From positions 38,512,784-38,576,783 of the forward strand of contig NC_089857.1 in NCBI RefSeq assembly GCF_036373705.1: a stretch of 64,000 nt of DNA, given 5' to 3'. The position numbers and the translations under genes are program-made. The first letter of the stretch is position 1; every line of letters begins with the position of its first letter. This document shows positions 30,172 through 40,060 of this stretch, in pieces. The notes below the pieces were generated by a model that was given only the letters and a program-made list of their open reading frames with translations, was not told the DNA's origin and searched no databases. Origin of the DNA: Amia ocellicauda. Lineage: Eukaryota; Chordata; Actinopteri; Amiiformes; Amiidae.

Positions 30172-32305
30172 GTTATTATTATTATTATTATTTTTATTTC
30201 TTGGCAGACGCCCTTATCCAGGGCGACTTACAACATAAGTGCAAAAATACAGAGAAGTACAAGGCAAATTCAACTTAGCTAAAACATAGCAATTCAAAAT
30301 AATACATTTTACAAATTCCAATTACAATTTACACAAGTACAGTAAGAGACTTCCTACATCCTGGACGGTGAAAGCTAAGTGCTGTCAAGATGTAGGGTTA
30401 CAGACAAGGGCTATGGGAAAGGGAGCAAGGAGGAAAACAATCAAGAACGCGAGGAGCATAATAAGCTGAAGTGCTATCTAGCAGGGATAGAGGACTAATA
30501 TTACAAGTGCTGTCAGAAGACATGCGTCTTGAGTAAGCGCTGGAATGAGGTCAAGGACTCTGCTGTTTTGACTTCGGTGGGCAGGTCGATCCACCACTTA
30601 GGGGCCATGGATGAGAAGGAGCGGCCTCGGGAGGAAGGAGAGTGGAGAGGAGGCAGAGTTAGTCTTCAGGAGTGCAGTGGTCTGGAGGGGATGTATGGAG
30701 AGACGAGTGACTGAAGGTAGCTTGGTGCAGTGTGGTCGAGACAGCGGTAGGTGAGGGTCAAAGTTTTGAACTGAATGCGTGCCGCTATCGGGAGCCAGTG
30801 GAGGGAGCAGAGCAGTGGAGTAGCGTGTGCGAATCAGGGAGAGAGAATACCAGACGAGCCGCAGAGTTCTGGATGAGCTGGAGCGGCGGGTAGTGGATGC
30901 TGGCAGGCCAGCCAGGAGGGAGGTGCAGTAGTCCAGGCGGGAGAGGACCAGTGACTGGACGAGTAGCTGAGTTGAGTAGTCGGTGAGGAAGGGACGGATA
31001 TGGCGTATGTTGCTCAGGAAGAATCTGCAGGTGCGTGTCAGCGTGGTGATGTGCTGGGAGAAGTGAGAGCGCAGGATCGAGGGTGACTCCTAGATTTTTA
31101 GCGGAAGAAGAAGGAGAGAGTGTGGTGGATTCCAAGGGGATCGAGATGGGGAGGTAAGCAGACGGTGAGGAAGGGTGGGGGAAAAAGAGGAGATCTGATT
31201 TGGAGAGGTTGAGCTTGAGGTGGTGCGAGTGCATCCAGGCGGAATTGGCAGACAAGCAGGAAGAGATGCGTGAGGGGATGAGAGGGTCAGAAGAGGGAAA
31301 AGACAGGAAGATCTGGGCATCATCAGTGTAGAAGTGGTAGGAGATGCCATGGGAAGCGATGAGGGGGCCCAGGGAGCGAGTGTAGAGAGAGAACAGGAGC
31401 GGGCCCAGGACGGAGCCTTGGGGAACACCTGTGAGGAGAGGTTGGGGGGTGGATGAGGAGCCTCGCCATGTCACTTGGTAGGACCGGTCACTGAGGTAGG
31501 AGGAGAACCAGGTGAGAGCAGTCCCAGAGATCCCAAGGTAAGTGAGGCAGGAGAGGAGGATGGAGTGATCGACGGTGTCAAATGCTGCAGAGAGGTCAAG
31601 GAGGATGAGGACTGAGGAGAGGGAGGCTGCCTGAGCGCAGCGGAGGGAGTCAGTGACAGCCAGGAGAGCCGTTTCAGTGGAGTGAGCTGTGCGGAAGCCG
31701 GATTGCAGAGGATCAAGGAGTGAGTGTTGGGACCGCCCGCTCGAGAGTCTTGGAGAGGAAGGGAAGTAGGGAGACAGGGCGGTAGTTCTGAGGAGAGGTG
31801 GCATCAAGGGTTGGTTTCTTGAGCAGTGGGATGACAGCAGCTTGTTTAAATGCAGAGGGGAAACAGCCAGAGAGGAGTGAGGAGTTGAGGAGGGAGGAGA
31901 TGAAGGGGAGAAGATCAGGAGCGGTTGCTTGGAAGAGACGAGAAGGGAGAGGGTCCAGGTCGCATGTTGTGGGTTTGTGACGTAGGAGGAGAGCAGAAAT
32001 GTCAGCATCTGAGAGAGGTGAGAATGAAGAAAAGGAAGCTAGGTCGGTGGGAGGTTTCGGTGTGATGGGAGATGAGGGTGGAGTATTGAAGAGCCTGTGG
32101 ATGTCTGCAATCTTGGAGGAGAAGAAGGAGGCAAAATCATCAGCAGTAAGAGATGAGGGAGGAGGAGGGGGAGGGGGGCAAGGAGGGAGGAGAAGGTGGA
32201 GAAGAGTTTGCGAGGGTTGTTGATAGTGGATTCGAAGAGAGATTGGAAGTAAGACTTCTTGGCTGAGGTGAGAGAGGTGTTAGCAACAGACGGACAGGCG
32301 CTCAT
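30172..32305 (-). mobile_element. L2-type LINE, 5'-truncated, reverse transcriptase broken
   Basis: On the minus strand the element ends with the L2 tail: the plus strand shows (TTA)n then TTTCTTGGCAGACGCCCTTA. The reverse transcriptase motifs are [37 protein letters not shown] and [12 protein letters not shown], with the catalytic box as YTDD rather than YADD. Frameshifts are visible near 31735 and near 31075; parts such as [19 protein letters not shown] and [11 protein letters not shown] lie in other frames. The endonuclease region is absent. The plus strand is strongly GA-rich, making long antisense open frames. Confidence 0.85.
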
Positions 32306-32439
32306 TCAGCGACCGACAGACGGAGAGAGAGCATTGAAGAGAGACAACTAGAGATCCAGCGATTTAACAAACACATTTTCACTTAGTTTGATTCGTGACT
32401 GTGTTGTTTTCTGTCAAAATACGTGCTTTGGTTTTGTTC

Positions 32440-32636
32440 CAGGCAGCGCCATGTGATCAGTGGGAAGGGGCGGCACCGGAGGGACGTGTCTGTCGGTTAC
32501 CCGTACTATTGTATTATAATAGCACACATAGATCACGTTCAGTTCTCACCGCTGGACGGATCCGGAGTGTGACTGTACAAACTGTTGTCGCCACCATGTC
32601 ACTGCGTCGTAAATCCCGTCCCCACTGCCGCCGCAG
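32440..32636 (+). promoter_or_regulatory. GC-rich segment upstream of candidate gene 1
   Basis: GC- and CpG-enriched stretch (for example GGAAGGGGCGGCACCGGAGG) between the LINE end and the first recognisable exon of candidate gene 1. It contains a GC box, a TATTATAATA string and an ATG in strong Kozak context (GCCACCATG, 32596). That ATG is not in frame with the exon that follows. It may be promoter and 5' UTR, or include the true start if the assembly has a one-base error. Confidence 0.3.
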
Positions 32637-35330
32637 GTGCGAGAGAAGCTCCAGGGTGAGGCAGAGAGGATGTTTGCCTCCGTGGAGGAGCAGCTGCGCA
32701 TGAGTGTCGACATGCTCCGGGCCTCCATGATGGTGCTGCTGCTGAAGCGCGACGCAGAGTGCCTGAAGCAGGAGCTGGGCAAGCACTTCACCGTGACCAG
32801 CCCAGAGGAGGTGAGTACCTTTCTTATTGTTGGGGCTGAGAGAGAGAGAGAGAGCCGTCTCAGGAAGGGCGATAGACACCGGCTCGCTGTGATGACGTTT
32901 TACTATTGAATGTCATTGTACAGCACCCGGATGTGCGCTGTTATTATAGGCAGAGCGCGTCCATCACACACAGTAGAAATACAGTGTGGCTATACCCATA
33001 GCTGTAACAATCTTATTATATGTTTATAGTGTTATTTCATGTATTGTCATTATTATTATTGATAGTTATTACAGTTTGATAACCTAATGAAAGATACTAG
33101 GACACTTAGCGCTCCCATAGTACTGACAGTGCATATTCTAGATGCCTAATATATTCTTTGCATTACAGTTACAGCACGATTGTGTAAATTATGTGCAATT
33201 TTCAGCTTTCTGTTCTTAGAGAACAAAAGACTAAGGAGAAATCTGGGATAAAGTTTGGGGTAATTTATACCCTCACTGATGTCCTGTAGATGCCCAGCAA
33301 GAAGGGTGTAATATTCAATATGATAGTATGAAAACATTTCAATGATTCTGTCAAACTCCGGAGTACCTTGTTATAGGTGAAGAAAACTACTTTGATGGTA
33401 TTCTAATTAAACTATCTATCTATTGAGGTAGTCAGTTTCTCCCTATCAGTACCATTATGTCTTTTTCACTCTGTTGAACAGCGTTAGTGTCTCTGTGTTT
33501 GTGTGGGTGAATGTCCACTATCAGTGTCATTGTGTGAGTGTTAGTGTCTAGTCCATCAGTGCCAATGTGTTTGTCTCCAGTACTTCAGTGTCTGTGTGTG
33601 GGCTGGTTTGTTTGATGCCAATGTATGTGCTTTTGTGTCTGTTCATTCTGTGCTTTTGTGTGTGTCCATGAATTGCGTGTCTGTGTGTGTGTATCCATTA
33701 GATCACTATCTGTGTGAGTGTGTCCATTAGTTATGTGTATCCATTAGATCACTATCTCTATCCCTGCCCGGACGGCGTCTCTTTTTGTGTATCTGTGTTC
33801 ATGCACATTTGAACTCCCACCTCTTTCCAGATTGCCAGCCAGATCCAGAGGAACGCACTGTGGGAGAAGTTCAACTCCCTGTTGTCTGAGCATGCACATA
33901 ACCTGCATCTGACAACTCAGACATATAGGCACCATATGGACTCCTATATCTTCAGAGAACTAGGTAACATTTAAGGGCCAGTAGTTTGTGACCAGTGTGG
34001 ACATGGATTGCTGGTAGCTATTTTACTCAATTAGCATTGTGTTCAGCCTCTGTCCCATCCATCCAGTCATGTTTCCTGATGTCTGCCTGCTGGTCAGCTA
34101 ACTCTCCATTATGGGCCTGAGTTAGGTGTGTTTATGAGAGTCAGAGTAAGATACTGTACATGAAGCTAATATTCTCACTCACAATGGTGTCAAAAAGCCC
34201 CATAAACTTAAAGAATAACAACCTGTAAACTGTACTAATTCAGTCAGCTGATCTCCTCAGTAGATAATCTCCAACTTATGGAAACTCAGGCCAACACTGT
34301 TAGCTCCCATGAAAAGAGTTTCTCAGGCCCAACATGGTGTCTGCTCTCAAACAAACTGTCACTGCAGCTGCTCTGTCGTCACATCTGCTTAACATCCCTG
34401 TACTTTCTCACAGCATGACGTCCACCTGATATGAGTGCTATGGATGAGGTCCCATCAGCACAGGACCCAGATTGTCCCCTCCCATTCTGCTGCTCTGAGG
34501 AGGAGAAAGAGGAGAGTGTGGACATTGTTGAGGAAGAGAAGGCAGAAGAGTGTGTGGATAGTATCGAGGAGGAGGAGGAGGAGGCGGCAGAGGAGTGGGA
34601 GGACAGTGCCGATGAGGAAGAGGAGTGTGTGGATAGTATCGATGAGGAAGAGGAGTGGGAGGACAGTGCCGAGGAGGCAGAGGAGCCAGAGGAGAGTGTG
34701 GATAGTGTTGAGGAGGCAGAGGAGTGGGAGAACAGTGTGAGAACGGAAGAGATGGAGAGAGAGTGGAGTGAGGAGAGAGAGAAGGAAAGGGAGAGACCAG
34801 TGGAAAAGTCCTGTGGGCTGCAGGCTCCAGAGTCCAAGGCAGAGGAGCAGAAGGCTGAAGGGGAGACGGGGCAAGAAGAGAAAGGGAATAATAAAGGGAA
34901 GGGGGAAAAGAGTGAAGAGAAAGAGATTAGAGGAAAAGAGAGGAAGAAGACTGGAATATGCAAGTGGATTGGGAAGCAGTTCACTCAGGACTCCAGGGAG
35001 GAATTCTGACTCCAAAGAGAAGAAAGGTGGAGGCAGGATAGAGAGAAACTGCACATTGATCCCAGCCCCCCTCCTCCCTCAGGCCTATAGGTCCCACTCC
35101 CTGAAGTGTCCTGGGTTGAGACTTTCTTTTATTATTCCCCCCAAGACCCCACTATGACATAGCTGGAGGAGACTGCGGGGAAGGAAGAGGTCCAGAGATC
35201 AGTGGAAGAGCAGAGGGAGGCGTCTGGGTCTGAAGCAGAGACTCCATCAACGGCAAGTGAATCGTCTGTGTGTCTGGGAGAGAAGTGCGGTGCAGTAGCT
35301 GAATTGAAGTTCATTTTTACTTTCATTTAA
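32637..35330 (+). CDS. Candidate gene 1: unidentified protein with helical N-part and Glu-rich tail
   Basis: I do not recognise the product. Inferred exons are 32637-32810 (acceptor CCGCCGCAG, donor GAG|GTGAGT), 33831-33963 (acceptor CTCTTTCCAG, donor CTAG|GTAACA), 34414 to at least 35009 (acceptor ACTTTCTCACAG), and perhaps 35163-35330. The first two join in phase to a 102-residue, probably helical segment with GEAERMFASVEEQLRMSVDM, TSPEEIASQIQRNALWEKF and TYRHHMDSYIFREL. The third exon joins in phase but its second codon is TGA (34416-34418). The same frame then continues through MSAMDEVPSAQDPDC into a very acidic repeat (EEEEWEDSA, EEEECVDSI units) and a basic end (KKTGICKWIGKQF). Three AATAAA signals lie at 35574-35595. 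The start codon is unresolved. It could be one gene with readthrough, a gene ending at the TGA, or a pseudogene. Confidence 0.45.
33480..33765. repeat. Degenerate TG-rich minisatellite
   Basis: Imperfect repeats of GTGTCTGTGTGTG and GTGTATCCATTAGATCACTA types lie within the first inferred intron of candidate gene 1. The unit ATCCATTAGATCACTATCT occurs twice (about 33692 and 33739). A related string occurs near 29830. Confidence 0.7.
34500..34740 (+). repeat. Glu/Asp/Ser-coding tandem repeat, purine-rich
   Basis: Degenerate 27-30-bp units of the kind GAGGAAGAGGAGTGTGTGGA and GAGGCAGAGGAGTGGGAGGA encode alternating EEEEWEDSA and EEEECVDSI blocks. Insertions keep the frame, which favours real coding. 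The strand is almost all purine. Confidence 0.7.
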
Positions 35331-35573
35331 GTTATAACGTCATTAGTACCTGTTTAGTGCCCATGGGGATTTTTACTGAAAGTATTGGAAATAGAAATAT
35401 CTAGTCATGTTGACTGCGCAAATGAGTCTCTGATCAATCTGGTACACTACCTAAACTGTATAATTACAAATTGTTTCAGGATATATCCCCTTAACTTGGA
35501 TTGCACTGAACATCTTAATAACAAATTAATTCAGTCAATGTCTCCAAAATGTCATGTGCTTTTAAAAAAAATG

Positions 35574-35595
35574 AATAAATCAATAAATCAATAAA
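35574..35595 (+). terminator. Cluster of three polyadenylation signals
   Basis: AATAAA occurs at 35574-35579, 35582-35587 and 35590-35595, followed by a GT-rich stretch (TGTTTGAGTTGTATG). It is a plausible 3' end for candidate gene 1. Confidence 0.5.
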
Positions 35596-35714
35596 CCTAC
35601 ATGTTTGAGTTGTATGCCAGTAGAAAGATTCTGCTATTGTCTACTACAAGTCTTGACAGGTAACCAGTGTAGCTTTACAAGCACTGGTGTAATACTGATG
35701 TGTGTGTATATATA

Positions 35715-36157
35715 CTCAGCAAAAACAGAAATGTCAATTTTTCAGGACACTGTATTTTAAAGATAATTTTGTAAAAATTCAAATAACTTTACAGATCTTT
35801 ATTGTAAAGGGTTTAAACAATGTTTTCCATGCTTGTTCAATGAACCATAAACAATTAATGAACATGCACCTGTGGCACGGTCGTTAAGACACAAACAGCT
35901 TACAGACGGTAGGCAATTAAGGTCACAGTTATAAAAACTTAGGACACTAAAGAGACCTTTGTACTGACTCTGAAAAACACCAAAAGAAAGATGCCCAGGG
36001 TCATCTGCGTGAACGTGCCTTAGTCACATATCTGTGAAACTTGTTCAGTTCTTGTCTTAGTTGTTGAATCTTTTTATGTTCATACAAATATTTACACGTT
36101 AAGTTTGCTGAAAATTAAAGCAGTTGAAAGTGAGAGGACATTTCTTTCTTTGCTGAG
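35715..36157 (+). mobile_element. Internally deleted Tc1-like element (443 bp)
   Basis: Ends CTCAGCAAAAACAGAAATGT and its imperfect inverse ACATTTCTTTCTTTGCTGAG, flanked by TA. Inside, AGAAAGATGCCCAGGGTCAT followed by CTGCGTGAACGTGCC matches the start of a fish Tc1-like transposase gene (Met-Pro-Arg-Val...). The frame stops at once and the remainder is deleted. It is non-autonomous. The remnant at 25520-25787 may be the other end of the same or a related family. Confidence 0.8.
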
Positions 36158-36857
36158 TATATATGAATAGACTTCATGTACGTATGTACACCTGTATTTA
36201 TGTTTGTTCATGTTAAAGGGCAGCAAATGTATGTGTTTTACAGACTGGCAATGAATTATAACGACAATTATTATATTCCAATTGTGTTTAGGGTTTCATG
36301 TGAGGGATTTCTGCTCTATCTGCAATCTCTGTAGATAGCAATCAGTTTTAATTGTGCTTCTTGAAAGTGTAAGTGGGATCAAAGCAACACTTTCAGAAAC
36401 ATTGCTGGACCACTGATATGCCAATAATGCCTAATTACATGGAGTAGTCATGAAGCTTTTGCATTCCTTAAAATCCCTTGGTTTTGTCATGTCGTCTTTG
36501 TTTTGTTGTTAATATGTTAATTATAGATTATATCTCTGTCTTTAATTGGACTCAACTTTAATCAATGTCCTATCCATTTTGTCTGAGAGGGTACTTTCAG
36601 TGTAAGTGACTAAATGCAATGCATTACTAATGTTTACCCTTAAATGATAGAAAAATATGTTTATGGTAGACTCACTCTGTGCATCACCTTAATTTCCCCA
36701 GTTGCTAAAGCTATCTGCTCTATATTGTAAAGGTTCTGCAAACATAGCATAAGGAAAATGATACCAATAATACAGCCAAACAAACTTTAAAGAAACTAAA
36801 AAACATGCACTGGAAGTAAATCTAAGTTTATCTTTAAATCATATCAAACAAAATTAT
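36158..36857. other. Intergenic, nothing recognised
   Basis: AT-rich spacer between two transposon pieces, with no supported gene or motif. Confidence 0.6.
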
Positions 36858-37256
36858 CATTATTATTATTTATTTATTAGCCGGTGCCCTTATCCAGAAG
36901 AAACAAAATAATTACAAAATAAACATTTTAAAGCATTACAAAAATGCAATACAAAATGCATTAAGCACACACCCTAGTACAATGAGGTAACAAGTGCAGA
37001 CATAATACAGTTAAATCCCACTAAAACAACAGAAGTGCTAACAGTACTTAACTACACAGGAGCAGAAGTGCATAATAGAAAGAGTCCTGAGCAGCCCAGG
37101 AGACTAGGTCAAGTTGGAACAGATGTGTCTTGGGTAATCGCACGAAGGTGGTCAGGAACTGTGCGGTCCTGACCTCGGTGAGAAGGTCACTGCACCACTT
37201 ATGGGCGAGGGTTGAAAAGGAGCGGGCTCTGGAGGAAGGGGAGTGGAGAGGAATTA
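36858..37256 (-). mobile_element. L2 LINE 3' fragment
   Basis: The (ATT)n tail and AGCCGGTGCCCTTATCCAGA mark an L2 3' end on the minus strand. The region 37125-37256 aligns by eye with 30529-30660 of the longer L2 copy, sharing GAGGAAGG(A/G)GAGTGGAGAGG at its end. It is 5'-truncated and diverged. Confidence 0.8.
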
Positions 37257-39976
37257 AAATGCATTTATTTTCTTCAATGGGTAGTCACACGCTGAGGCAT
37301 GAGTTAGGTTAGCTTAAGCAGAGGTAGAACATCTGGAGCAGACCACACTACACATTACAGTGTTTTTAACATAGTATCACACACTACATTTGATCCTATT
37401 CATACCCACTGACCAATGAAACTGCACTATTGGCTCAGCTGATCCCCAGAGTGCACCAACCACAGCCAAGTGCAGTATTACAGTGTGGTACATGTCAGAG
37501 CACAAAGCTAATATGCATACTTGCTCATTCTGTAGAGTGCTTGGCTCTTAATCTCTGCACAATGTAAGAAGTCATATCCCAGTGCTTTCACACCAATTAA
37601 ATGACACAGAAGACTACAGAATACAGAGTACTAATGGGCATTCAGACAAATTGCCAACAGCTGTTATTTTAACTTAAAGGTAATTAATGAGTGTTGTTTT
37701 TACGTGTTGCTCTAATTTGGAAAGTGTAGTAGCTTATATTCAAAGTAGCATTTCGCAGTTAAGTGACTTGCAATGGTATGTCCATTTTTGAAGTGTTCCC
37801 TTTTCTTTGCTGAGAAGCCAGTGACAAACATTCACACACTTATCTTGCATGCAAGCTTCCTGTTGACTCCCCTGGGTTTTTGAAATGATGCGTTACATTA
37901 TCATGCAGAAAACAACTGCAGAGTTTAGCAGCTGCATTCGGCTCGTCTGACTCACTACCACCAGACTACAAATGGCTGTTTATTTCATGGTCTATAAACT
38001 TAGGGACACCTCATGAGTCAAACGACTGTAAAATATGTAATTTTATTCCACAGGCATCAGTATATCAAACCTACAGGATGTTTTATATATTCTCATGGGC
38101 ATAAAAACAAACACACACACACACAGAACTAGAAGACGACCAAGTGGAAGCAAGTGGAAACATCTTGGAGAGGCCTTCATTCAGCAGTGGATCCATCAGT
38201 GGAGGCTGATAGTGATGATTTTACACACACACACACATATATAAATGTTACTCCATACATATTCCTAGTAAACGCAGAAAGAAAGAATACAATCCTGATT
38301 TCCTTTATTGTGTAAGGCCACCTTTTTAACTCCCAAAAGCTGCAAATCACCCACATGTTGGCTAACTTCTGAACCCGAGCATGAATGCACCAACAAAACA
38401 AAAGTAACATGACAGCAGGCATCCGTTTCAGTGTTTCGGGCTATTTCCATATTCAAGACCATCCTCAGCCGAGGCCCATTATGATTGGCTGTGATTTCAT
38501 TGTCAAAAGGACAGTCCCCTCGGCAGCAAATTCTCCCACTGTATCCGTCCCTGACTTCCTGGACGTGGAGGCAGGACGAGGTGGCGAGATGTTCTGTAGC
38601 TGCTGACATCACAGCACTTCCTGGAGACTACAGGCACAAGAGGAGGTCTCTAACGAGGCATTTGTAAATCTATTATTTCATCACCGAAAAGCGGAGTAGA
38701 TCACCAGAAATGAGTGGCCGGCTCCTGCAGCGATAAAGTGGATTGCAAATCACTGACCGGAGGAGAAGAAACACAACCACGGTAACGAAAAAAAAATACT
38801 GTGCGCAATGACGCTTTCTGCAACGTGTTTGGCTTTTGTGTGTGTGTGGGAAAGTGTAACCCTTGTGCAGATGGGAGCGAGAACAAGGGATGGCTATTAT
38901 ATCCGGGTATAATAAATCTAAAAAGCCGTGCTGTATTTTGATGTATAGAGGCATGCCCGCGAGTGATACTGCTCTTGAACAACCGCTATTGAATTGGCCA
39001 TATCGCGGATTAATTGGCGCAGCGTTGGACGTGTATTGTTTCAGGTCGTTCTTCGGGGAGTAGGGCTTTTTCTGCCCCGAAGAAATGCACAGTAAAGAAT
39101 AAAGGAGGATGACATAACCTGTAGCCTGCTGTCGTTGTGCTAAGAGGGGTGGGCAGATGGTAGCTTATAGTTATAACACGCAGATCCCGAGAATTACGCG
39201 TCCATTTAGTGTCCTGTATTTTTTATGGGATTAATGAAACCCCAGGATTATAATTGCTACATTGTTTCTGCTGGGACTGTGACGTGTTTGACAGCATCCC
39301 ACCCCATACTGTCTCACACTTGGCTTCTTATTATACAGCTACTTGCTGATAGCAAAGCCTAAACTTCCTTTTGAGTCCCTTGAAGTCTTAATATTGCAGT
39401 TTGATTGACCCCTTTGCATATCTTTTGTTTCACCAATTCCCTTTATTTAGTGTTGATCATCCATACCGTACACTATACTGTAGATGTACTGGATTAATTA
39501 ATTTACCAAGGGCTAGAATGGCAAATTGTCCCTGTAATGACAAAGCACACAAAAGCCACTGCTGTGTTTTGGATAGAAAGGTTGCTCTAAATGTGTTAAA
39601 GCATGATGACGTTAGTAGTGTTTTAAATTGATGTAGTATGTCTGTATACTGTTTCAGCAGCACGACATGAATCAAATACTGATTGGATTTTAGTTGCTTT
39701 TAAAATCACTAGGCTTGGCTTGTAAATACCTCGGTTCACTCTGTCAGGGATTAGAGTTACACAGCTGAGAAACCATCAGTGCAGCACTAAAGGCAACCGG
39801 GTGTGAGAAGATCTGTTCCTTCTGTTTACTGTAATGAATAAACTTTTCCTTCAGTTTGTGTTGTCTCGACAGTTGATTTTAGGTCAACTGAAGGGGTTTG
39901 GAAGTTAAGGCCTTGTTGTGTGTATTCTGTTTAGTTTTTTTGCCCATAATGCATTGGTAGTGTGATCTGAGACACC
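37257..39976. other. Intergenic, with a CpG-enriched patch
   Basis: Mostly AT-rich. The part 38460-39060 is richer in CpG (GAGTGGCCGGCTCC, CATGCCCGCGAGTG, TATCGCGGATTAATTGGCGC) and may be an unassigned promoter, possibly for candidate gene 2 to its right. A minus-strand frame of 115 codons (38265-38612) overlaps it but has no family resemblance. Short CA repeats lie at about 38108 and 38222. Confidence 0.35.
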
Positions 39977-40060
39977 ATTCATTATTATTATTATTATTAT
40001 TATTTTTTTTTTCTTGGCAGATGCCCTTATCCACGGCGACTTACAACATAAGTGTAAGTC
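39977..40060 (-). mobile_element. L2 LINE 3' tail fragment
   Basis: (ATT)n followed by TTTCTTGGCAGATGCCCTTA and CGACTTACAACATAAGTG, the same tail as at 30.17 kb. Only the last 80 bp or so are present. Confidence 0.85.

Noticed and set aside
30785..32008. 407-codon minus-strand frame taken as one intact LINE protein
   Set aside because: Only the middle part matches reverse transcriptase; both ends are in the wrong frame because of indels, so it is a pseudogene.
33480..33765. CRISPR-like spacing of repeats
   Set aside because: Repeats are degenerate, TG-rich and adjacent rather than separated by unique spacers, and the DNA is vertebrate.
34379..35054. Long Ser-rich and Leu-rich frames on the minus strand
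   Set aside because: They are antisense shadows of the purine-rich Glu-coding tract; no stop codons can arise easily in such DNA.
38265..38612. 115-codon minus-strand frame with several Cys
   Set aside because: No splice logic, no family resemblance, and composition like random translation.
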